Below are positions 1 to 5,751 of a DNA stretch of 8,500 nt, piece by piece. The DNA comes from JBEKZQ01 sp049509675 (GTDB lineage: Bacteria > Planctomycetota > Planctomycetia > Pirellulales > Thermoguttaceae): positions 1 to 8,500 of the forward strand of contig JBEKZQ010000281.1 of assembly GCA_049509675.1 (NCBI GenBank), written 5' to 3'. The first letter of the stretch is position 1. Every line of letters begins with the position of its first letter. The notes under the pieces are model-generated. The model saw nothing but the letters and a program-made list of their open reading frames with translations, did no database searches and had not been told where the DNA came from. The position numbers were made by a program, and so were the translations under genes.

Positions 1-60
1 GCTCTGCCGCAGATTTCCCATCACCCGGACGCATCCCAGGAGGTTCGCAAGGCCGCATAG
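1..60 (+). CDS. Possible C-terminal tail of an upstream gene (partial)
   Basis: Frame 1 is open from the left edge to a TAG at 58-60 and encodes 19 residues, ALPQISHHPDASQEVRKAA. If real, it is the end of a gene lying outside the window, 44 bp before the glycosyltransferase start, as expected in a plus-strand biosynthetic cluster. The piece is too short to assign a family. The other two forward frames are also open here, so coding cannot be established from this alone. Confidence 0.25.
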   Translation, partial: ALPQISHHPDASQEVRKAA

Positions 61-104
61 GGCAACCGTTCACAGGGGACTGCCCGGAAGAGGCAGTACA
101 CGTT

Positions 105-959
105 ATGTTTCCGCAACTCGACACCATGCAAGCCGTCTTCACGCGCGAACCCGCCGCCGATTTCGATCTGGACGTGGGGCTGATCTACACCCACGAAGAC
201 GATCTGATGCCGCGTTTGCTCTCTTCCTTGCGGGCCTCGACCGACGATCTGCGCGTGCGGCTGATCCTGGTCGACAACTCGCTCAACGGCAGCGGAAAAC
301 CCTGGCAAAACATCATTCGCAACACCACGCTGGTACGCAACGGCGAACGGTTGCAATACTCCAGCAACCTGAATCGGATCCTGAATGCCTCCACCGCCCG
401 CTACACCCTGCTGTTGAATACCGACATGTTCTTCGATCCCCGCCAGCACTGCCTGCGGCGGATGGTGCAGTTCATGGACGCCCACCCGCGTTGCGGCATC
501 AGCGGCTGCCGGCTGTATCATGCCGACGGCCAGGACGCACGGGCGGCGCGGCGCTTTCAGACCCTCTCCGTGATCCTCGCCCGGCGGTGCGGCCTGGGCC
601 GCGTACTGCGTCACACCTTGGATCGCTATCTGTACCGCGACCGCGAACCGCAGGAAACCTTCGCCTGCGATTGGCTTTCCGGCTGCTTCCTCATGGTCCG
701 CCGCCAGGCCTTCAACCAGGTCGGCTTCTTCGACGAGCAGTTCGGCAAGTACTTCGAAGACGTCGACATCTGCCTGCGCATGGCCCGGTCCGGCTGGCAG
801 GTCCTGTATCACGGCGGCACGTGCTGCTACCACCTGGAGCGGCGGGCCAGCAAGCGACTTCTCTCCGCCGACGCCTGGCGTCACTTGTGCTCCTATTTCT
901 ACTGGCTCTCGAAATGGGGCTACTCGACCCGCCGCTTCCTCGCCCCAGCGCCGCAATAA
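105..959 (+). CDS. Family 2 glycosyltransferase (rhamnosyltransferase-like)
   Basis: This is a probable cytoplasmic inverting GT-A glycosyltransferase that adds a sugar from a nucleotide donor to a growing surface polysaccharide or lipid-linked glycan. Its 284 residues show the GT2 pattern: an opening beta strand at 23-29 (DVGLIYT), VDNS at 56-59 for nucleotide binding, NTD at 105-107 in the DXD (metal/donor) position, DWLSGCFLMVRR at 189-200, FFDEQF at 208-213 and FEDVDICLR at 217-225, the usual acceptor-side motif with the likely catalytic acid/base Asp. There is no signal peptide or membrane segment. ATG 105 is the first start codon in this open frame, with a weak purine stretch (GAAGAGG) upstream; ATG 126 is an alternative that keeps the whole domain. 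It lies two bases before the radical SAM gene, suggesting co-transcription. Donor and acceptor cannot be told from sequence. Confidence 0.88.
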   Translation: MFPQLDTMQAVFTREPAADFDLDVGLIYTHEDDLMPRLLSSLRASTDDLRVRLILVDNSLNGSGKPWQNIIRNTTLVRNGERLQYSSNLNRILNASTARYTLLLNTDMFFDPRQHCLRRMVQFMDAHPRCGISGCRLYHADGQDARAARRFQTLSVILARRCGLGRVLRHTLDRYLYRDREPQETFACDWLSGCFLMVRRQAFNQVGFFDEQFGKYFEDVDICLRMARSGWQVLYHGGTCCYHLERRASKRLLSADAWRHLCSYFYWLSKWGYSTRRFLAPAPQ

Positions 960-961
960 CC

Positions 962-2122
962 GTGATCAAGCCTCTCAACGTCTTGTTCAGTTACGTCGAG
1001 AAAAAAGCCGGCTCGGCCACCGTCCGCTGCAAACCGTGGAAAATCTCCCTGGAAGTGGCCTTGAGTTGCAATCTGCGCTGCATCACCTGCCGCCACGGGC
1101 TCGAACAGTTCGGCGGCATCATGACCCAAGAAACCTTCGAGCGGGTCAAGCCGATCCTGGCCTGGGCTCGCGTCGTCAATGAAGTCGGCTACGGCGAGCC
1201 GCTCCTGGATCCGCATTTCCTCGACAAGCTGCGATACGCAAAGCGTCTGCGGGCCGCCGTCTTCGCCTATAGCAACGGCATGCTCTTGACCCCCGAACGG
1301 TGCGAACAACTGGTCGCCCTCGGGCTCGACCAACTCACGTTCTCGGTCGATGGCGGGACGCCGCAGACGCTCCAGTCGATCCGCGTGGGAGCCGACTACC
1401 GGCGGATCCTCGACAATATCCGCCTGCTGCACCAGGCCAAGCTGCGCCGGCGCAGCAAGAAGCCCTACCTGCGGGCGAACTTCGTGGGCATGCGACGCAA
1501 TATCGAGGAGTTGCCCCGGGCGGTCCAGACCTTGGCCGAGGCCGGCATTCAAGAGGTGATCCTCAGCGACATGATGCCGCTCAGCGCGGAACTGGCCCGC
1601 GAGCATCTATCGCTCTTTCCGCAGGTGGCTCGGGCCGCCGTGGCCGAAGCGCGCAACGTGGCCCGGCGATACCGCATCGGCTTCAGCGCGCCGCGGGATT
1701 TTCCCAGCGCGGCCGCCCCCCTTTTCCCCGATGAGCCGGCCGAGCACAATCGGCGTATCGATTCCGCGCACCGGCCGGCCCCAGCGGACTCCTATCGCCG
1801 CTGCCCGTGTTATGAGCCCTGGCAAACGATTTGTGTAACGCACGACGGCCACGTGCAGCCCTGTTGTGCGATCGCGCGCAGTTTCGGCAACCTGTTCGAG
1901 CAGGACATCGAGACCATCTGGAACGGTCCGCTTTATCGGGCATTGCGGCAGAGCGTGAATGGCCCCGAGCCCGCATTTCCCGAATGCCGGCAATGTCTGC
2001 TCCGCCAGAGGGTGCGTCTGCCGTTGCGGACGTTGCTGGCGATGGGCGCCCATTCGCTCCTGCACGGCGGCGTTGCCCGCACCGCCCGCGCCGCCATGCG
2101 CTATGTGACCGAGTATGCCTGA
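962..2122 (+). CDS. Radical SAM/SPASM domain protein
   Basis: This is a radical S-adenosylmethionine enzyme of 386 residues. The N-terminal half carries the [4Fe-4S]/SAM signature C36-N-L-R-C40-I-T-C43 (CxxxCxxC), followed by a GYGEP motif (77-81) and SVDG (128-131), as in MoaA-like radical SAM barrels. The C-terminal part is a SPASM-type domain for auxiliary Fe-S clusters, with cysteines at 281, 283, 291, 301, 302, 342 and 345, including VQPCC and CRQC. The reaction is unknown. SPASM proteins include peptide-modifying and sugar- or nucleotide-modifying enzymes, and no small precursor peptide is visible here. The neighbouring glycosyltransferase favours a glycan or lipid substrate, which is inference. 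The start is uncertain: GTG 962 leaves a 2-bp gap after the GT2 stop and fits translational coupling, while in-frame ATG 914 would overlap that gene by 46 bp and add 16 residues. Neither has a clear Shine-Dalgarno sequence. Confidence 0.87.
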   Translation: MIKPLNVLFSYVEKKAGSATVRCKPWKISLEVALSCNLRCITCRHGLEQFGGIMTQETFERVKPILAWARVVNEVGYGEPLLDPHFLDKLRYAKRLRAAVFAYSNGMLLTPERCEQLVALGLDQLTFSVDGGTPQTLQSIRVGADYRRILDNIRLLHQAKLRRRSKKPYLRANFVGMRRNIEELPRAVQTLAEAGIQEVILSDMMPLSAELAREHLSLFPQVARAAVAEARNVARRYRIGFSAPRDFPSAAAPLFPDEPAEHNRRIDSAHRPAPADSYRRCPCYEPWQTICVTHDGHVQPCCAIARSFGNLFEQDIETIWNGPLYRALRQSVNGPEPAFPECRQCLLRQRVRLPLRTLLAMGAHSLLHGGVARTARAAMRYVTEYA

Positions 2123-2148
2123 CTCTCCGGGCGGGCGGAGCGGGAAAA

Positions 2149-2217
2149 GGGGACCGGCTCCGTGGCACAAGTTGCTTTCGTAGCGGGAGAAACATCACCG
2201 CCACGGTGCCTGTCCCC
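2149..2217. repeat. Imperfect inverted repeat in convergent gap (REP-like)
   Basis: Two 18-nt arms, 2149-2166 and 2200-2217, are inverted copies matching at 16 of 18 positions and separated by 33 bases. Read outward-in, the arms are GGGGACCGGCTCCGTGGC and GGGGACAGGCACCGTGGC. It fills most of the 107-bp gap between two convergent genes and ends 12 bp from the ThuA stop. The GGGGACAGGCACC core resembles scattered repeats I associate with REP/RAYT-type elements in environmental genomes; that is from memory. It could also act as a bidirectional transcription stop, although no T-run follows either arm. Confidence 0.65.
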
Positions 2218-2229
2218 GTCTCTCCTGCA

Positions 2230-3156
2230 TCACCTCGCTTCCGTCGGCGCCGCCAGATCGCCCACGGCGAACTGGATGGCGTCGAGATAGAAACGCAGGA
2301 TCGCCGCATTCCACCAGATCTCCGTGCGATGGCCGAAGCCGCAGTAGAAAATGCGGCCTTCGCCCTGCCGCTTCACCCAGGCCAGGGCGAAATCGCCGTC
2401 CTTGCGATCGATCCACTTGACGTTCATGTTCGTGGCCTTCGTATCGAGCGACAACAGCACGCGGAGATCCTTGCGTGCATAGGGATCGCCGAACTGGTAG
2501 ATCTCGTCGGCCAGGCGGAAGTCCTTTCCGCCGAAGGCCGCCAGCAGCGGGTTGGCCGGCTCCTCGTTCTTGATGCCCACCTCTTCATTCCACGGATGTC
2601 CGGTAAACTTGGCCCCAAGCAGGTCGCGGAACTCGGGCCACTGGCCGTTCGCGCCGATGGCGTAGTGGCAGGCCACGATCCCGCCCCCGCCCGAAACGTA
2701 GTCCAGCAGGCTCTTGCGCAGCAGTTTTTCGACCGCCTGCTTGTCGCTGCCCAGCGGCTTCAGCTTCGCCATGTCCGCGTCCGTCGGCTGGATCCACGGC
2801 CCGGAACTGTTGTTCATCACGATGGCATCGAACTGCTTGATCTTCTCGGGCGTGTACATGACCAGGTCGCCGCTGACGACCGGCTTGAAGGCCCCGGTCT
2901 TCTCGCCCAGCGTCCGAAAGGCGCACTCGCCGAAGGGGATGCAGTAGCCCTTGTGCGGGTCCTGATCCATCAACGCCGGGGGCGTGTTCCAAATGAGCAC
3001 GGTGCGGGCTTTCCTGGGCGCCGCGCTGGCCTTCACGGGCGCGGCCGCGCGGATCTTTTCCGCCCGCTGCGGATCAACCTGCGCCCGGGCCGCTGAAGCC
3101 GACACGAAGACCGCCAGGCAACAGAGAACGGCCGAAGCATCGCGTCGCGCTGTCAT
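2230..3156 (-). CDS. Secreted ThuA-domain protein
   Basis: This is a 308-residue exported protein of the ThuA (trehalose-utilization-like, glutamine-amidotransferase-like fold) family. Residues 1-25 are a Sec signal peptide (LCCLAVFVSASAARA, cleavage probably after ARA). An Ala/Lys-rich linker (about 30-50) leads to the domain at about 51-300: TVLIWNTP opens the first strand, VSGGGGIVACH (154-164) is the family's glycine-rich turn with a conserved His, followed by GHPWN (186-190), DEIYQF (217-222) and GRIFYCGFGH (267-276). The start is set by AAAGGAG at 3165-3171, 8 nt before ATG 3156; an upstream in-frame ATG at 3177 lies before this ribosome site and is rejected. ThuA proteins are linked to sugar use, but few have a proven reaction. 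It lies 117 bp downstream of the Gfo/Idh/MocA gene on the same strand, a pairing consistent with sugar oxidation or 3-keto-sugar chemistry (inference). Confidence 0.88.
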   Translation of the reverse strand: MTARRDASAVLCCLAVFVSASAARAQVDPQRAEKIRAAAPVKASAAPRKARTVLIWNTPPALMDQDPHKGYCIPFGECAFRTLGEKTGAFKPVVSGDLVMYTPEKIKQFDAIVMNNSSGPWIQPTDADMAKLKPLGSDKQAVEKLLRKSLLDYVSGGGGIVACHYAIGANGQWPEFRDLLGAKFTGHPWNEEVGIKNEEPANPLLAAFGGKDFRLADEIYQFGDPYARKDLRVLLSLDTKATNMNVKWIDRKDGDFALAWVKRQGEGRIFYCGFGHRTEIWWNAAILRFYLDAIQFAVGDLAAPTEAR

Positions 3157-3164
3157 AATGAAAT

Positions 3165-3171
3165 CTCCTTT
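3165..3171 (-). promoter_or_regulatory. Shine-Dalgarno site of the ThuA gene
   Basis: AAAGGAG on the minus strand lies 8 nt before ATG 3156. It decides the start in favour of the MTARRD form over the upstream ATG at 3177. The same heptamer at the same spacing precedes the Gfo/Idh/MocA gene. Confidence 0.75.
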
Positions 3172-3200
3172 GCACAAGCCATCACCCGGGGCCGGTTTTC

Positions 3201-3227
3201 GTAAGACGGATTGGCAATCCGTCCTAC
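3201..3227. repeat. 27-bp palindromic repeat element
   Basis: Two 13-nt arms (3201-3213, GTAAGACGGATTG; 3215-3227, CAATCCGTCCTAC) pair at 12 of 13 positions around a single central G. It sits in the 117-bp gap between the Gfo/Idh/MocA stop and the ThuA start. Such GTAGGACGGATTG/CAATCCGTCCTAC palindromes are familiar as dispersed repeats in planctomycete genomes (recollection, not searched). No T-run follows the arm on either strand, so a classical terminator is not supported. The rest of the gap shows nothing else clear. Confidence 0.6.
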
Positions 3228-3273
3228 AGCCCGTGTAATCCTCTTTCGTGCCACGGTAATAAGCAAGGGTATC

Positions 3274-4734
3274 CTACAGTGTCCAGCCATTGCGATACTC
3301 GCAGTGCAGGGCTGCGTCGGCCTCGGGGTTGTTGACGATCTTCATGGCAATCGGTTCGAAGTCGAGCTTCCCCTCGAACTGCGTCGCCACGTTGCCGAGC
3401 ATGAGGAACTCGTTCAACGCCGAGGCGTAGTCGAAGTTCGCCCACGGCCGCGCGCCGCCCCGGCAGGCGGCAAACCAATCTTGCTCGGGGCCGCGGGAGT
3501 TCTCCACGGTCTCGGGCCTCTCCCGTTGCACGCCTTTGAACTGCTCCTCGGGCAGCAGGCGGAACGACATGTTGTGGCCCGTCGCGTGGATCGTGCCCTT
3601 GGCGCCGACGATCAGCGTGCCGGCAAACTGCAATCCGCCCTTGTCTTTCGCGGCCGTGCCCTGGGCCGCGCGGTCCAGCACGTTGCGGACGCCCGGGGCC
3701 GCGCCGTTGTACCAGGTGATGGTGATCGGTGGCAAGCCGGTCCGGGCGGGAATCTCCCAATCGACGATCTCCCAGCGCGGGAAAGAGAGCCGGTTGATGC
3801 CCGAACTCCGCGCCCCGATGCGGATGACCGGAGCCGCCGCAGGGGACGCTTGGGGCGATTCCGTCAGCCAAAGTTCATGCACCCGCATCGCCATGAAGGC
3901 CAGGTTGGCAGTGTGCGAGCCCCAGTTGCCCAACTGGCACGTGCCAAACTCGCGCCACAGGTGCCGCTGCATCCACTCAGGGTGGACCGGCCGCTCGGCC
4001 GCCGGGCCGAGCCAGAGGTCCCATTGCAGGCCCTGGGGCACCGGCTCTTCGCCCTTGGGCGGCTGTCGGCGATCCGCGCCGCCGCCGTCGTTCCACACGT
4101 GTACCTCCTTGATCTGGCCCAGCGCGCCCTGGCGAATGAGCTCCAGCGCCCGGCGAAACGCCCCGCTATACGTGCCCTGGTTGCCCATCGACGTGGCCAC
4201 CTTGTGTTTGCGGGCCAGCTCCCGCAGCGCGCGGGACTCCCAAAGCGTGCGCGTCAGCGGTTTCTCGCAGAAGACCGGCTTGCCGGCCTTGATGGCCGCC
4301 GCCGAAACCACCGCGTGCGAATGATCGGGCGTGGCGACGACGACCGCGTCGATCTGTTGGCCCATCTCGTCCAGCATTTTGCGGAAGTCGGCGAACATCT
4401 TCGGCTTGATCTCCGCCAGGCGTTTGAATTCCGTGGCGGCCTTGCGCTCCCAGTCGTTGGGCGAGGTGGCATAGCGATTGCCCATCTCCTCCCAATGTTT
4501 TTGGGCTTCGCCGATCTTCTGTTGCTGTACGTCGCACAGGGCCACGACGTTTTCCATGCGCGGGATGGTATCGACGAACCAGGCGCCGCGCCCGCCCACG
4601 CCGACCAGCGCGACGTTGAGCTTCTGGTTGGCCTGATAACTCCGGACGGAAGCCGGATTGCCGAGGATCATCAGCCCCACCCCGCCGGCCACGCTGCCGG
4701 AAAGAAATCGACGCCGGTTCATGGCACGCTTCAT
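3274..4734 (-). CDS. TAT-exported Gfo/Idh/MocA family oxidoreductase
   Basis: This is a 486-residue NAD(P)-dependent sugar or cyclitol oxidoreductase, probably exported folded with its cofactor. The N-terminus carries a twin-arginine signal (NRRRFL at 6-11, hydrophobic stretch to about 26). The Rossmann domain begins KLNVALVGVGGRG (38-50), with D68 ending strand 2, ATPDHSH at 134-140 and the EKP motif at 157-159 (K158 is the family's catalytic/cofactor lysine). WDLWLGPA at 238-245 and GNWGSH at 269-274 mark the C-terminal substrate domain. H274 fits the catalytic His; the Asp usual four residues earlier (DxxxH) is Asn here (N270), a variant I recall from planctomycete subfamilies. The start is ATG 4734, supported by AAAGGAG 8 nt upstream; an extension to 4851 would run into a palindromic repeat and precede the signal. 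The substrate is unknown. Confidence 0.92.
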   Translation of the reverse strand: MKRAMNRRRFLSGSVAGGVGLMILGNPASVRSYQANQKLNVALVGVGGRGAWFVDTIPRMENVVALCDVQQQKIGEAQKHWEEMGNRYATSPNDWERKAATEFKRLAEIKPKMFADFRKMLDEMGQQIDAVVVATPDHSHAVVSAAAIKAGKPVFCEKPLTRTLWESRALRELARKHKVATSMGNQGTYSGAFRRALELIRQGALGQIKEVHVWNDGGGADRRQPPKGEEPVPQGLQWDLWLGPAAERPVHPEWMQRHLWREFGTCQLGNWGSHTANLAFMAMRVHELWLTESPQASPAAAPVIRIGARSSGINRLSFPRWEIVDWEIPARTGLPPITITWYNGAAPGVRNVLDRAAQGTAAKDKGGLQFAGTLIVGAKGTIHATGHNMSFRLLPEEQFKGVQRERPETVENSRGPEQDWFAACRGGARPWANFDYASALNEFLMLGNVATQFEGKLDFEPIAMKIVNNPEADAALHCEYRNGWTL

Positions 4735-4742
4735 GGCTATTG

Positions 4743-4749
4743 CTCCTTT
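4743..4749 (-). promoter_or_regulatory. Shine-Dalgarno site of the oxidoreductase gene
   Basis: AAAGGAG on the minus strand lies 8 nt before ATG 4734, fixing the start at the MKRAMNRRRF form that begins with the twin-arginine signal. Sequence and spacing match the ThuA gene's site. Confidence 0.75.
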
Positions 4750-4776
4750 GAGACCACAAACGATCGAGGAATCGGG

Positions 4777-4799
4777 ATTCTTAGGTCCGACCGAAGAAT
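4777..4799. promoter_or_regulatory. 23-bp dyad upstream of the oxidoreductase (candidate operator)
   Basis: The dyad is centred on C4788: ATTCTT (4777-4782) pairs with AAGAAT (4794-4799) and GGTC (4784-4787) with GACC (4789-4792), leaving one mismatch (A4783/G4793), so 10 of 11 base pairs form. It lies 43-65 bp upstream of ATG 4734, in the expected promoter or leader region. The size and symmetry suit a dimeric repressor site, or a short RNA hairpin. A smaller palindrome (GAATC-GG-GATTC, 4769-4780) overlaps its edge. No recognisable -35/-10 pair was found here, so the promoter itself is unplaced. Confidence 0.4.
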
Positions 4800-4814
4800 A
4801 ACTTCCGCAGTATT

Positions 4815-4867
4815 GTAGTCGGCACACGCCGTGTGCCGGATTTCCGCACACGGCGTGTGCGGATTAC
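4815..4867. repeat. Nested double-palindrome repeat element
   Basis: Two 24-nt arms (4815-4838 and 4844-4867) are inverted copies at 21 of 24 positions with a 5-nt loop (GATTT). Each arm is itself a palindrome: GGCACACG-C-CGTGTGCC (4821-4837) and CGCACACG-G-CGTGTGCG (4845-4861). It can fold as one long hairpin or as two small ones. It sits in the 163-bp gap between the TIGR03067-like stop and the oxidoreductase start, 30 bp past the former. The flanking GTAGTC/GGATTAC ends and the GGCACACG core resemble dispersed planctomycete intergenic repeats (from memory). No T-run follows. Confidence 0.65.
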
Positions 4868-4897
4868 ATTGGACGGGCTCAACTCAATTTGTCAATA

Positions 4898-5602
4898 CTA
4901 GTGCGGCCGCGTTTCCAGCTCGTGTGCCGATCCCGAGGCGGAGGTCGATTCGCGCTCCGACTCGGACGCCGATTGCACAGCGCGATTCAAATGGAACACG
5001 ATGTTGGGCGTGCCCTTCTTGGCCGTCAGGCTGCCTGCGCGTTTCTCGTTCTTCCAGAGGAAACGCAGTTTCAGCGCGTCGCCCTGCAACGAATAGGCGA
5101 CCCCACCGCTCATGTCGGGAATGCCGGGAGGAAACATGGGCTTTTGACCGGGGCCGGGCACAACGCAAAAGGCCAGGTGCGGCTCCTTGGAAACGTCCAA
5201 ACCGATCGGGATCGTCCCGCCCGCCATCCCCCACAAGTTCTCGCGCGAAGGTGGCTCCAGGTCTTGAATCGCCGGCCTGACGAACTGATCCATGATGAGC
5301 GGCGCGCGGAACATTTCGCGGAACTGCGGGGGACCGAAAGGCGGCGCCGGGATGTCAAACGCCTTGAGCGAGATCGTCAGCGTTTCGCTCTTCTTCAACG
5401 GAATGTCGGTCCGGCCGTTGTAGTCGTAGGAGGCTCCCACCCATTTGCCTACAAGGGCCTTCATTTCCGCTTGCAGCTTCGCATCGAGTGGTGCGTCTCG
5501 CGCTGCCTTCCTGGGCAATCTCTCTGCGCCGCCGGTCGGCGCCACCCCAAGCATCGCGCCCAACACGGCCGCGCAGGTCAGAACCGCAGTGATTCGTCTC
5601 AT
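4898..5602 (-). CDS. Small secreted protein, TIGR03067-like
   Basis: This is a 234-residue exported protein with no known enzymatic role. Residues 1-26 form a signal peptide (ITAVLTCAAVLGAMLGVA). EMKALVGKWVGASYDYNGR (46-64) and YSLQGDALKLRF (170-181), followed by KGTPNIVFHLNRA (196-208), resemble the opening and closing strands of TIGR03067, a domain of unknown function largely known from planctomycetes. The match is by eye and partial: a Pro/Gly-rich middle (about 84-165) is not typical. The protein ends in a Ser/Glu-rich tail (210-234) that looks disordered. ATG 5602 is chosen because AAGGAG (5609-5614) lies 6 nt upstream and the signal peptide begins there; extension to 5728 would cross the divergent intergenic region. 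It is the first gene of a minus-strand run leading to the oxidoreductase and ThuA genes. Confidence 0.8.
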   Translation of the reverse strand: MRRITAVLTCAAVLGAMLGVAPTGGAERLPRKAARDAPLDAKLQAEMKALVGKWVGASYDYNGRTDIPLKKSETLTISLKAFDIPAPPFGPPQFREMFRAPLIMDQFVRPAIQDLEPPSRENLWGMAGGTIPIGLDVSKEPHLAFCVVPGPGQKPMFPPGIPDMSGGVAYSLQGDALKLRFLWKNEKRAGSLTAKKGTPNIVFHLNRAVQSASESERESTSASGSAHELETRPH

Positions 5603-5608
5603 GGTCCT

Positions 5609-5649
5609 CTCCTTACAGGCATTGTGCCGCGCCGTTCCGACGGCGTCAA
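5609..5649 (-). promoter_or_regulatory. Candidate promoter and RBS of the TIGR03067-like gene
   Basis: On the minus strand TTGACG (5649-5644) and CACAAT (5626-5621) are separated by 17 nt, matching the sigma-70 type boxes at 5/6 and 4/6. The implied start of transcription (about 5614) falls on the AAGGAG ribosome site at 5614-5609, giving a very short leader, which lowers confidence. A small hairpin (CGCCGT-TCCG-ACGGCG, 5630-5645) occupies the spacer. Confidence 0.25.
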
Positions 5650-5680
5650 GGAATCTCAGATTGGTTGTATTCAGAGCGGT

Positions 5681-5709
5681 TTGCACAGACGGCTTGCACG
5701 ATCTAGAAT
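5681..5709 (+). promoter_or_regulatory. Candidate promoter of the beta-propeller gene
   Basis: TTGCAC (5681-5686), a 17-nt spacer and TAGAAT (5704-5709, 5/6 match to TATAAT) precede a 36-nt leader to GTG 5752. The -35 box is weak (3/6). TTGCAC is repeated at 5694-5699, 13 bp later. Confidence 0.3.
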
Positions 5710-5733
5710 GGCCGGCAGTTGTTGACATTCTAG
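5703..5733. promoter_or_regulatory. 8-bp inverted repeat over the candidate -10 box (possible operator)
   Basis: CTAGAATG (5703-5710) and CATTCTAG (5726-5733) are perfect inverted copies with a 15-nt spacer, so the half-sites are 23 bp apart, about two helical turns. The left arm covers the proposed -10 box and the right arm ends 3 bp before the ribosome site at 5737-5743. It could bind a dimeric regulator or form a leader hairpin. Confidence 0.35.
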
Positions 5734-5751
5734 CGCAAAGGGGACGATTCT

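Noticed and set aside
79..97. Small hairpin ACTGCC-(7 nt)-GGCAGT before the glycosyltransferase
   Set aside because: A 6-bp stem without a T-run is common by chance; it is neither a terminator nor a clear regulatory site.
21..956. 311-codon open frame on the minus strand across the glycosyltransferase
   Set aside because: It is fully antisense to a gene with clear GT2 motifs; its Ala/Val/Gly/Gln-rich translation has no recognisable domain, as expected from GC-rich codon bias.
2163..2177. TGGCAC...TTGC resembling a sigma-54 promoter
   Set aside because: GG and GC are 8 bp apart instead of 10, the site overlaps an inverted-repeat arm, and only the end of a convergent gene lies downstream.
1831..3096. 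421-codon plus-strand open frame
   Set aside because: It runs out of frame through the end of the radical SAM gene and antisense to the ThuA gene, and also crosses the inverted repeat.
3211..4818. 535-codon plus-strand open frame
   Set aside because: It is antisense to the Gfo/Idh/MocA gene, which has complete family motifs and a good ribosome site; the Arg/His/Leu-rich product is a shadow.
4867..4895. Minus-strand TTGACA (4895-4890) with TGTAAT downstream
   Set aside because: The spacer is 21 nt, too long for a standard promoter, and the second box lies inside the repeat element.
5722..5727. Perfect TTGACA before the beta-propeller gene
   Set aside because: A -10 box at normal spacing would fall on the start codon region (5745-5751), and the match there is poor.
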